This document shows positions 17,106-23,908 of a DNA stretch of 31,384 nucleotides, piece by piece. Positions within the stretch are counted from its first letter, which is position 1; every line of letters begins with the position of its first letter. This DNA is from DASRJX01 sp035649235. Lineage in GTDB: Bacteria > Acidobacteriota > Polarisedimenticolia > Gp22-AA2. The notes beneath the pieces were generated by a model. It searched no databases. It had not been told where the DNA came from and worked only from the letters and a program-made list of their open reading frames with translations. The stretch is taken from NCBI GenBank assembly GCA_035649235.1, contig DASRJX010000088.1, positions 1 through 31,384 on the forward strand. The letters are read 5' to 3'. Both the position numbers and the translations under genes were made by a program.

Positions 17106-17567
17106 CTAGAGAAGTCCCTTTTCGATCTTCTCCTGACAGGTGACGCAGTGGCTCGCCCAGGGGACCGCCGCGAGGCGCTTGCGGTTCAGCTCCTTGCCGC
17201 ATTCGCCGCAGGTCCCGAACTCGCCGCGATCGATGCGCGTGAGCGCCTCGTCCACCTTCTGGAGGATCTCGCGGTCCGTGTTCGACAGCGAGTAGAGGAA
17301 TTCCTTGGTATAGGCGTTCGAGGCCTTGTCGGCGAGGTCCTGCGTGCCCTCGTCCTCGGTGAGCCGGCCGTAGGTCTTGTTCTTGATATAGGCCTCGGCC
17401 AGCCCCTTCTTCTGGGCCTGCAGCAGCGCCTTGAACGCCTCGAGCTGCCGGCCGCCCAGGGACGCGGCCGCGGGCCGCGGATTCTCCGGCCGGATCGTCT
17501 TCGGGGTCTTCACAGCTTTACCGCCCTTCACGGCCTTGTCGGCTTTCTTTCTGGTCGCGGACTTCAT
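17106..17567 (-). CDS. DksA/TraR-type zinc-finger regulator
   Basis: A 153-residue DksA/TraR family protein. The first 40 residues are Lys-, Ala- and Pro-rich. Then comes a long helical region (about 45-110, LEAFKALLQAQKKGLAEAYI onward) and the zinc finger CGECG-x16-CVTC near the end. DksA-like proteins insert a coiled coil into the RNA polymerase secondary channel and tune initiation, often with ppGpp. The Asp-x2-Asp tip of true DksA is not obvious, so it may be a general family member as seen in sporulation or stress systems. Its start overlaps the stop of the upstream sigma-54-type gene by 4 bases (ATGA), so the two are translationally coupled. Confidence 0.88.
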   Translation of the reverse strand: MKSATRKKADKAVKGGKAVKTPKTIRPENPRPAAASLGGRQLEAFKALLQAQKKGLAEAYIKNKTYGRLTEDEGTQDLADKASNAYTKEFLYSLSNTDREILQKVDEALTRIDRGEFGTCGECGKELNRKRLAAVPWASHCVTCQEKIEKGLL

Positions 17568-18520
17568 GATATGCGGTACCTCTTGCGCTTTTCCAATAGA
17601 GTCTTGCGATTAATTCCGAGAATCCGGGCGGCCTCGGTGCGATTCCCTCGCGTCAGCCTGAGGACTTCCCGGATGTACAGCTCCTCGAGTTGGGACAGCG
17701 AATACCGCCCCCGGGTCGCCCGGGCGATCGGGCCGTCGCCACTGGTCTGGCCGATCGGCAGATCGCCGGCCGCGATCTCGCGGCCGGTGTGCGTGATGGT
17801 GGCGCTCTCCAGCACGTTGCGCAGCTCCCTCAGGTTGCCGGGCCAGTCGTGCTCCTGCAACCGCTCCAGCGCGGCCGGCGCCAGGCGCTGCGGTGCTGTG
17901 CCCCGGCGGGATGCGATGTCCAGGAGGATGGCCTCCGCCAGCTCCGGCAGGTCCTCGAGCCTGTCGCGGAGCGGCGGCAGGTCAAGCCGGATCACGTTCA
18001 GCCGGTAGAACAGGTCCCCTCTGAACCCGCCCGACGCGACCAGCGGCTCGAGATCGAACTGCGTCGAGGTCACGATGCGCGCGTCGACCGTGAGCGTCCG
18101 GGTGCCGGCCAGCCGCTCGAAGCTCTTCTCCTGCACGACCCGGAGCAGCTTCCCCTGCAGGGACGGCGCCAGCTCGCTCACGCCGTCGATCAGGATGGTG
18201 CCGCCGTCGGCCTGTTCGAACCGCCCCTGCCGGCGCTCGGTCGCTCCCGTGAAGGCGCCCTTCTCGTGACCGAACAGCTCGCTTTCGAGCAGTTCGCCGG
18301 GGATGTTCGCGCACGTCATGGTGACGAACGGCCCCTGGCTCCGCGGGCTGGCGTCGTGCAGGAACCGCGCGAGCGCGCCCTTGCCCGTCCCGCTCTCGCC
18401 CGTCAGGAGGACGTTGGCATCGGTGAGCGCTACCCTCTGCGCCACCTCGTACAGCCGGGCCATTCGCTCCGACCGGTACGGTGGGGGGGTGGCAGGGGCG
18501 AATGCAGCGACCGCGCCCAC
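17564..18520 (-). CDS. Sigma-54-type AAA+ activator without sensory domain, Walker B altered
   Basis: A 318-residue protein consisting of a sigma-54 interaction AAA+ domain and a Fis-type helix-turn-helix (about 276-318). It lacks any N-terminal sensory module, like PspF. Walker A is GESGTGKG (41-48), the sigma-54 contact loop GAFTGA is intact (88-93), both arginine fingers are present in FRGDLFYRL (R167, R173), and WPGNLREL is intact. The Walker B motif reads ILIDGVSEL: Asp112 is kept, but the catalytic Glu is Gly113. The sensor I Asn position reads Gln154. ATP hydrolysis may be weak. The GTG at 18520 is preceded by AAAGGAG at the right distance and by a TTGACA promoter, so longer starts are excluded. 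It is the first gene of a five-gene operon. Confidence 0.92.
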   Translation of the reverse strand: MGAVAAFAPATPPPYRSERMARLYEVAQRVALTDANVLLTGESGTGKGALARFLHDASPRSQGPFVTMTCANIPGELLESELFGHEKGAFTGATERRQGRFEQADGGTILIDGVSELAPSLQGKLLRVVQEKSFERLAGTRTLTVDARIVTSTQFDLEPLVASGGFRGDLFYRLNVIRLDLPPLRDRLEDLPELAEAILLDIASRRGTAPQRLAPAALERLQEHDWPGNLRELRNVLESATITHTGREIAAGDLPIGQTSGDGPIARATRGRYSLSQLEELYIREVLRLTRGNRTEAARILGINRKTLLEKRKRYRIS

Positions 18521-18551
18521 GGGGATCTCCTTTACCCAAAGCAGGGGCGCT

Positions 18552-18580
18552 AATTTAAAGGCGGGCTGCAGGAATGTCAA
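18552..18580 (-). promoter_or_regulatory. Sigma-70-type promoter for the 17564-18520 operon
   Basis: Perfect TTGACA (18575-18580), 17 bases, TAAATT (18552-18557) on the minus strand. RNA would start near 18545, giving a leader of about 25 bases that contains the AAAGGAG site of the first gene. It overlaps none of the upstream rsfS coding region, which ends at 18589. Confidence 0.7.
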
Positions 18581-18588
18581 CCCGCGTG

Positions 18589-19008
18589 TCAGCTCCGGCG
18601 CGTCCGGCCGGCGGTGGCTCGCCGCCCGCCTGCGCCGCGGCGGCCCGCGGAGACCCGTGGAAGGACCGGCGACGGGGAGGCCGAAGACAGCGGCTCCACG
18701 CGCGGCGCGTCCCCCCACAGGCGCTCCAGCCCGTAGAAGTCCCTCGTCTCGGGGGTGAAGACGTGCACGATCAGGTCGTAGAGGTCGATCAGGATCCACT
18801 CCCCGCGCCCGTAGCCCTCGATGTGGCCCGTGCGCTCGCCGGCCGCTTTGAGCCGCTCGACGATGGCGTCGCAGATCGCCTGGGTCTGCCGGCGCTGGGC
18901 TCCGGTACAGATAATGAAGCCGTCGGTGAAGGTGGCGATCCCCTTGAGGCGGATCGCGACGGGATTCTCGGCCTTCTTCTCCTCGGCCGCCTCCAGGACC
19001 AGTGCCAT
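18589..19008 (-). CDS. rsfS: Ribosome silencing factor RsfS
   Basis: A 139-residue RsfS/Iojap protein. It binds ribosomal protein L14 and blocks subunit joining when nutrients run low. The core of about 100 residues is canonical: AEEKKAENPVAIRLKGIATFTDGFIICTG, then EGYGRGEWILIDLYDLIVHVFTPETRDFYGLERLWGDAP in three conserved blocks. The final 35 residues are a low-complexity Ser/Pro/Arg/Gly tail not seen in typical members. It starts 8 bases after obgE, in the classic rplU-rpmA-obgE-rsfS order. A purine-rich stretch (GAAGAAAAAA) precedes the ATG. Confidence 0.93.
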   Translation of the reverse strand: MALVLEAAEEKKAENPVAIRLKGIATFTDGFIICTGAQRRQTQAICDAIVERLKAAGERTGHIEGYGRGEWILIDLYDLIVHVFTPETRDFYGLERLWGDAPRVEPLSSASPSPVLPRVSAGRRGAGGRRATAGRTRRS

Positions 19009-19016
19009 TTTTTTCT

Positions 19017-20069
19017 TCAGCTGAATGGCCGCTCCTCCTCGTTCGGTTGCGCACCGGCGCCGCTGGAGCGCGCCGCCTGCTGCACGATGGGCCAGACGGT
19101 CTCCAGCAAATCCCGCAGCCCTTCGCCTGTCACCGCGGAAATGGACCGGAAGGGCACCCCCGCCGCCTCACACCGGGCCTGGAGGTCGCGCGCCCTCTCC
19201 TTGGGGGGCTGCGTGTCGATCTTGGTCGCGACCACGATCTGGGGCTTGGACGCGAGGGACGGGCTGAAGGCCGAGAGCTCCCGGTCGATCACCTCCAGAT
19301 CGTGCACCGGATCGCGCCCCGATGCCGGCGAGACGTCCACCAGGTGCAGCAGGACGCGGGTCCTCTCGACGTGGCGCAGGAACTTCGTCCCCAATCCGTG
19401 CCCTTCGTGGGCCCCTTCGATGAGGCCCGGGATGTCGGCCACGATGAAAGTCCGGAACTGTCCCAGATCGACCACTCCCAGGTGAGGCTCGAGGGTCGTG
19501 AAGGGGTAGTCGGCGATCTTCGGTCGCGCGGCGGAGATGCGGGAGATCAGGGTCGACTTGCCCGCGTTCGGAAAGCCGATGAGACCGACGTCGGCGATGA
19601 GCTTGAGCTCGAGGATGAGCTCGCGTTCCTCGCCCGGCATCCCGTCCTCGGCCTCGCGGGGGGCCTGGTGCGTCGAGGTCGCGAAGGCAGAGTTGCCGCG
19701 GCCGCCACGGCCGCCGCGGGCGGCCAGGAATCGATCCCCCTCATGCAGCAGGTCGGCCAGCGTCCCGCCGTCCGCGCCGTTCAGGATCACGGTCCCTGGC
19801 GGTACGCGGACGACCAGGTCCTCGCCATCGCGCCCGGCCCGTCCCGACCCTTCCCCATGCCGGCCGCGCTCCGCGTCGTAGGTCCGCACGTAGCGGAAGG
19901 CGTTGAGGGCCTTGAGCGACCTGTCGGCCACCAGCCACACCGAGCCGCCGTCTCCCCCGGGGCCGCCGTCGGGGCCCCCGCGCGGGACGAACTTCTCCCG
20001 GCGGAAGCTCACGCAGCCATTGCCTCCCGCACCGCCGCGGACGACGATGCGCGCCTGATCGACGAACAC
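19017..20069 (-). CDS. obgE: GTPase Obg/CgtA
   Basis: A 350-residue Obg GTPase acting in late 50S ribosome assembly and stress control. The Gly-rich OBG fold is at the N-terminus (MFVDQARIVVRGGAGGNGCV, GGPDGGPGGDGGSVWL). The G domain follows with P-loop GFPNAGKST, switch DYPFTTLEP, DIPGLIEGA, and ATKIDT as the base-recognition motif. It ends shortly after the G domain, so the optional C-terminal OCT domain is missing, as in many bacteria. The start is GTG at 20069 with a GGGGGA site; MFVDxA is the family's exact N-terminus. Confidence 0.96.
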   Translation of the reverse strand: MFVDQARIVVRGGAGGNGCVSFRREKFVPRGGPDGGPGGDGGSVWLVADRSLKALNAFRYVRTYDAERGRHGEGSGRAGRDGEDLVVRVPPGTVILNGADGGTLADLLHEGDRFLAARGGRGGRGNSAFATSTHQAPREAEDGMPGEERELILELKLIADVGLIGFPNAGKSTLISRISAARPKIADYPFTTLEPHLGVVDLGQFRTFIVADIPGLIEGAHEGHGLGTKFLRHVERTRVLLHLVDVSPASGRDPVHDLEVIDRELSAFSPSLASKPQIVVATKIDTQPPKERARDLQARCEAAGVPFRSISAVTGEGLRDLLETVWPIVQQAARSSGAGAQPNEEERPFS

Positions 20070-20180
20070 GCGGATCCCCCAGAGGCGGGGCGGCAGGAAA
20101 GGGGCCGCCGCCGGGACGCCTCGGTTTCGATAAGACTCGGTGACGGGGAAACGAGAATCGGCCGGACCGGGCGTCGTCGC

Positions 20181-20456
20181 CTAGGTTCCTGGAGCCGACT
20201 CACGCTCGGGCAGAACGCTGATGAACCGGCCCAGGTTGCCGCGATCCTCGAAGCGGACGTAGCCGTCGATGCGGGCGAAGAGGGAATCGTCGCGCCCCCA
20301 GCCGACGTTCCTGCCGGCCTTGAAGCGCGTGCCGCGCTGCCGGATGAGGATCGACCCGCCGGTGACGAACTGCCCGCCGTAGCGCTTGACGCCGAGCCGT
20401 TGCGAGTTGCTGTCGCGGCCGTTCCTGGAGCTTCCGCCCGCTTTCTTGTGAGCCAT
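20181..20456 (-). CDS. rpmA: 50S ribosomal protein L27
   Basis: A 91-residue L27. It lies beside the peptidyl-transferase centre. The N-terminus MAHKKAGGSSRNGRDSNSQR and the VKRYGGQFVTGGSILIRQRG block are diagnostic. No N-terminal cleavable extension of the Firmicutes type is present. It follows rplU by 24 bases. The 111-base gap to obgE holds nothing I recognise beyond a short GTTTC/GAAAC dyad. Confidence 0.97.
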   Translation of the reverse strand: MAHKKAGGSSRNGRDSNSQRLGVKRYGGQFVTGGSILIRQRGTRFKAGRNVGWGRDDSLFARIDGYVRFEDRGNLGRFISVLPERESAPGT

Positions 20457-20480
20457 GCCTGCCTCTCCTGACGCGTCCGC

Positions 20481-20798
20481 TCAGCCCGCGTGGATCTCCT
20501 CCACCACGACCTCCATGAACTGTTGGCGGTGGCCTCGGGTGCGCCGGTACTGCTTGCGCCGTTTCTTCTTGAAGATCAGGACCTTGCGGGCCTTGCCCTG
20601 CTCCACGACCTTGGCGACGACGCGCGCCCCGTCGAGCCGGGGACGGCCGATTTTGAGCTGCTCGCCGTCCTGCAGGGCGAGGACCTGGTCGAAGGTGACG
20701 GAGTCGCCGACGACGGCTTGGAGGAGCTCCACGCGCAGGCGGTCTCCGACCGCCACCTTGTGCTGCTTGCCGCCTGTCGCGATGATCGCGTAGCCCAC
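20481..20798 (-). CDS. rplU: 50S ribosomal protein L21
   Basis: A 105-residue L21, a 23S rRNA-binding protein. It opens with YAIIATGGKQHKVAVGDRLRVE, and the basic KKKRRKQYRRTRGHRQQF stretch is the RNA-binding C-terminal loop. The GTG at 20798 gives the family length; the frame runs upstream well beyond it, without homology and across the promoter. First gene of rplU-rpmA-obgE-rsfS. Confidence 0.96.
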   Translation of the reverse strand: MGYAIIATGGKQHKVAVGDRLRVELLQAVVGDSVTFDQVLALQDGEQLKIGRPRLDGARVVAKVVEQGKARKVLIFKKKRRKQYRRTRGHRQQFMEVVVEEIHAG

Positions 20799-20825
20799 TT
20801 GCCCCCGTCCTGTCCGGAAGCGCGG

Positions 20826-20855
20826 ATTATACGGGTCCGGCGCCGCCCAAGTCAA
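20826..20855 (-). promoter_or_regulatory. Strong sigma-70 promoter for rplU-rpmA-obgE-rsfS
   Basis: TTGACT (20850-20855), 18 bases and a perfect TATAAT (20826-20831) on the minus strand. The predicted start near 20819 leaves a 20-base leader with a GGGGG-containing ribosome site, as suits a ribosomal protein operon. Confidence 0.8.
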
Positions 20856-20911
20856 CGGACACCAATGGTCCGTCGTGGGCGAGCCCCCCCCCTCGACAGT
20901 CGCGCCCGGCC

Positions 20912-22327
20912 CTAGGGGATCCTGGCCAGCTCCACCCGGCGGTTCAGGGCCCGACCGGCGTCCGTGGTGTTGTCGGCCACGGGCCTCCCGGACCCGTAGC
21001 CCTTGGTGGTGAGCTGGTCCCCCGGCACCCCCTTGGCCAACAGGTAGTTCCGGACCGCTTCGGCGCGGGCCTCCGAGAGATGCTTGTTGTGCGTCGGGTC
21101 GCCGTTCGAGTCGGTGTGGCCGCCGACCTCCAGCCTGACTTCCGGGCGTTCCTTGAGCGAGGCCGCGACGCGGTCGAGGACGACCGAAGACTCCGGAGTC
21201 AGGTCGGCGCTGTTCCTGGCGAACGTCACGCCCTCCAGGACCAGCGGCTGCTTGGATTCCGGGATGACCGGCGCTGCGACCGGCTGGGGCGGCTCGGCCG
21301 GAGCGGGACAGCCGGTGGCATCGACCTTGGTTCCCTTGGGGGTCGAGGGGCACTTGTCGTCCCCGTCCCACACGCCGTCGCCGTCGGCGTCCATCGGACA
21401 GCCGACTGGGTCGACCTTCACCCCCTTCGGCGTGTTGGGGCAGCGGTCGGCACCGTCCCAGATGGTGTCGCCGTCGGCGTCCTCGGTCGGGCACCCATTG
21501 GCGTCGATCTTGAGATCCTTCGGTGTGGCGGGGCATTTGTCGACCATGTCCGCGACGCCGTCACCGTCGGCGTCGGCGGGGCACCCCGAGGCGTCCACCG
21601 CCCAGCCGCGCTGCGTGCCGGTGCACTTGTCGAGACCGTCGTAGACCTTGTCGCCGTCTGAGTCCTTGGGACAGCCGGCGTCGTCGACCACGGCGCCCTT
21701 GGGCGTGTTGGCGCAGTTGTCCTTCTTGTCCGGGACATGGTCGCCATCACTGTCGGGCGGCGGGCCGCCGCCGAAGGACCAGAGGATGCCGCCGGTCGCC
21801 TCGTAGTTGCTCTGGGTTGCGCCGATGTCCCCTCCCACATCGACCTCGATCCAGCGCGCGTCGGCGCGCAGGCCGAAATGGCGCTTCTTGCCGAAGTACC
21901 AGCGTCCGCCTCCGCCGACGTTGAAGCCTAGATCGCGCTCATCGACATCGACGTCATCGGCCTGGGTGGACTCCCTTCCGATCCCCGCGGTCAGGAACCA
22001 GCGGAACTTCTTTCCGGGCCGGAAGTTGAGCAGCCCGTTGACCCGCACCGCGTCGAGGTCGACGTCGACCTTCTGCCCGGACACGCTCCCGTCCGTGCTG
22101 AAGGACTGGAACGAGCCCTCCACGCTCCACTTCTCCGTGAAGAAGTAGCCGACGCGCCACCCCCACAGGGATCCGTTCTCGGGGTCGAGAGGGTCGTACG
22201 AATCGGGGTGCGATGTCCCCGTGTAGGCTCCCAGCTCCCAGTCGCCGTCGTCACCGCCCCCCCCGGCGAACGCGGGGATCGCGGCGCAGCACACAAGCGA
22301 CAGGAGAACGAGCGGGATCTTGTGCAT
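20912..22327 (-). CDS. OmpA-family outer membrane protein with thrombospondin type 3 (calcium-binding) repeats
   Basis: A 471-residue outer-membrane protein. It has a signal peptide (about 1-21) and an eight-strand-type beta barrel (about 28-185, WELGAYTGTSHPDS onward). Five TSP3-like repeats follow at about 190-340, each with D-x-D-G-D-x-x-x-D and a C-x(3)-P-K-G/GCP pattern, usually calcium-binding. The C-terminal OmpA domain (about 365-471) carries the peptidoglycan-binding GHTDSNGDPTHNKHLSEARA segment and the final NRRVEL. It probably ties the outer membrane to the cell wall. It is 9 bases after the DUF481 gene and likely in one operon with that gene and mscL. Confidence 0.95.
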   Translation of the reverse strand: MHKIPLVLLSLVCCAAIPAFAGGGGDDGDWELGAYTGTSHPDSYDPLDPENGSLWGWRVGYFFTEKWSVEGSFQSFSTDGSVSGQKVDVDLDAVRVNGLLNFRPGKKFRWFLTAGIGRESTQADDVDVDERDLGFNVGGGGRWYFGKKRHFGLRADARWIEVDVGGDIGATQSNYEATGGILWSFGGGPPPDSDGDHVPDKKDNCANTPKGAVVDDAGCPKDSDGDKVYDGLDKCTGTQRGWAVDASGCPADADGDGVADMVDKCPATPKDLKIDANGCPTEDADGDTIWDGADRCPNTPKGVKVDPVGCPMDADGDGVWDGDDKCPSTPKGTKVDATGCPAPAEPPQPVAAPVIPESKQPLVLEGVTFARNSADLTPESSVVLDRVAASLKERPEVRLEVGGHTDSNGDPTHNKHLSEARAEAVRNYLLAKGVPGDQLTTKGYGSGRPVADNTTDAGRALNRRVELARIP

Positions 22328-22336
22328 GAGCGTCTC

Positions 22337-23239
22337 CTAGTACTTGATAACCAGGGCCGTCGTGAAGATGCTGTCGAGCTCGTCCAGGTCGACCAGGACC
22401 GTGCCGATCGGCGTGCCCGTGCCACCCGGGTCCGTGGGCGGGAACAGGTCGACCTCCTTGAGCGACGGCAGGTTGTCGTAGAGCCACTGGAGGCTGACCT
22501 TGAGGGCGAGGTGGCCCGTCATGTTGAGCGCCACCCAGTTGGTCATGTTGACCCGCCAGTCCTCCGTCTCGTTCAGGTTCTCGTCGACGATAGTATCGTT
22601 GCCGAAGGTGCCCGCGTCGTTGTCGCCGAACTTCTGCAGGAACGTCGAGGACAGACGGATGCCGACGAAGGTGTCGTCGAAATCGGGATCGTCCACCACG
22701 TTCTCCTGCTTCGTTCCGGTGACGGAGTAGTCCGTGCGCCACTTGCGGCGATCGGTGTCGAACCACTTGTTGCCGACGCCGCCGAAGGCGACGTAGCGGT
22801 TCTGGATGCCGGCGAACTGGTTGCGGTCCCAACCGGCGCCCGCGAACCAGAAGAAATGCTCCGTGATATTCCGGTCGTAACGGCCCGTGAGGAAGTAGTT
22901 CTCCGCGGTGGTCCTGGAGTCCTTCTCCTCCTGGCGCTCGAAGTCGGTCGGGTCGCCGACTGCGTACAGCCGGACGTCGGTCGTCTTGACCTTCAGCGCG
23001 CCGAGCTTCACCTCGAACAGATCGCGCTCCCCCTCGTGCAGCAGGGTGTTCTTGAGGGAGTAGCTGTTGCTCTCGCTGTTCCCCGCGGTCGCGACCCAGC
23101 CGAGCTCCGCGCTGTCGGACCACTTCGGCACCTTCTTCTCGGGGGCGGGCGGGGCGGGTGTCTGGGCCAGGGCCGTCCCGGCCGACACGGCGACGGCGGC
23201 TGCGAGGACGGCGGCGATCAGGCCGCGGCGTCGGGGCAT
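22337..23239 (-). CDS. DUF481 family outer membrane protein
   Basis: A 300-residue exported protein with a signal peptide (LIAAVLAAAVAVSAGTALA) and a short Pro-rich linker (TPAPPAPEKK). A beta-barrel-like DUF481 domain follows, starting KWSDSAELGWVATAGNSESNSYSLKN. Alternating aromatic strands (FFWFAGAGWDRNQFAGIQNRY) and the terminal hydrophobic strand ending in KY suit an outer-membrane barrel. The transport or structural role is not known. The ATG at 23239 has GAGGAG at the right distance; an ATG 7 codons earlier lacks one. It lies between mscL and the OmpA/TSP3 gene. Confidence 0.88.
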   Translation of the reverse strand: MPRRRGLIAAVLAAAVAVSAGTALAQTPAPPAPEKKVPKWSDSAELGWVATAGNSESNSYSLKNTLLHEGERDLFEVKLGALKVKTTDVRLYAVGDPTDFERQEEKDSRTTAENYFLTGRYDRNITEHFFWFAGAGWDRNQFAGIQNRYVAFGGVGNKWFDTDRRKWRTDYSVTGTKQENVVDDPDFDDTFVGIRLSSTFLQKFGDNDAGTFGNDTIVDENLNETEDWRVNMTNWVALNMTGHLALKVSLQWLYDNLPSLKEVDLFPPTDPGGTGTPIGTVLVDLDELDSIFTTALVIKY

Positions 23240-23280
23240 GGTCTTGGGCTCCTCGGGCATGGTCGGCGTTCCAGCCGGGC

Positions 23281-23703
23281 TCAGGCCTGCGGACTGGCGC
23301 AGTAGCGGCACTTCTTGGCCGCCTTGGCAATCGCCTCGCAGCACTGGGGACACTCCTTGGTCGGTGGGACAGGCACGGGCGGCCCGGGCCGCATCGCGAT
23401 CTTCGTGATCACGAAGACGCAGAAGGCGATGATCACGAAGTCGATGATCGAATTGATGAACAGGCCGTAGTTCAGGGTCGGCGCTCCCGCCTTCCGGGCC
23501 TCGTCGAGGGTCGCGTAGTCGGTGGCCGAGAGATTGAGGAACAGGCTGCTGAAATCGAGGTTGCCGACCAGCAGGCCGATCGGAGGCATCAGGATGTCGC
23601 TGACGAGCGAGGAGACAACCTTGCCGACCGCGGCGCCGATGATCACACCGATGGCGAGCGCCAGGGCGTTGGTCTTGAGCAGGAACTCTCTGAATTCCTT
23701 CAT
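23281..23703 (-). CDS. mscL: Large-conductance mechanosensitive channel with C-terminal zinc ribbon
   Basis: A 140-residue MscL, a homopentameric tension-gated pore that releases solutes during hypo-osmotic shock. It begins KEFREFLLKTNALALAIGVIIGAAVG (amphipathic N-helix and TM1) and has TM2 at about 84-104 (INSIIDFVIIAFCVFVITK). In place of the usual charged C-terminal helix bundle it ends with CPQCCEAIAKAAKKCRYC (Cys 118, 121, 132, 135), a zinc-ribbon-like tail preceded by a Pro-rich linker. Such tails are known from other bacterial MscL proteins. The ribosome site GGAGAGAGGAGGG is excellent. It heads the mscL-DUF481-ompA group. Confidence 0.94.
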   Translation of the reverse strand: MKEFREFLLKTNALALAIGVIIGAAVGKVVSSLVSDILMPPIGLLVGNLDFSSLFLNLSATDYATLDEARKAGAPTLNYGLFINSIIDFVIIAFCVFVITKIAMRPGPPVPVPPTKECPQCCEAIAKAAKKCRYCASPQA

Positions 23704-23730
23704 GTCCCTCCTCTCTCCGGACGCGCTGAT

Positions 23731-23768
23731 CGGAAGTGGCGGTCGGCCTCCTCTGTCCGGAAGTGGCG
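23731..23768. repeat. Direct repeat in the mscL leader
   Basis: CGGAAGTGGCG occurs at 23731-23741 and again at 23758-23768, a 27-base period. Both copies lie between the predicted -10 box and the mscL start, so in the message they would be two CGCCACTTCCG copies. This may be an operator pair or an RNA element. Confidence 0.4.
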
Positions 23769-23771
23769 CGG

Positions 23772-23780
23772 AGCATAGCA
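23772..23780 (-). promoter_or_regulatory. Extended -10 promoter for mscL
   Basis: Minus-strand TG-C-TATGCT, with TATGCT at 23772-23777. There is no good -35, consistent with the extended -10 class. RNA would start about 60 bases before the mscL ATG. Confidence 0.4.
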
Positions 23781-23908
23781 CAAGGCCCCGCGACGGGGGT
23801 TCTGCCGCGGCCGGGTGATGGGTGACATGGCACGCGACCCGCGGCCAGGAGAGCCGCGCGGACGGCACCGGGGCGCACGCCCCTTGATTCGAGATTAGAC
23901 TCCTCGGC

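Noticed and set aside
14218..17109. A 963-codon open frame on the plus strand
   Set aside because: Antisense to gpmI and the LapB-like gene, with no recognisable domain; a codon-bias shadow.
20884..20892. Run of nine C between the rplU promoter and the OmpA gene, considered as a phase-variation tract
   Set aside because: It is outside coding sequence and about 30 bases upstream of the rplU -35 box. No switching gene depends on its length as far as I can see.
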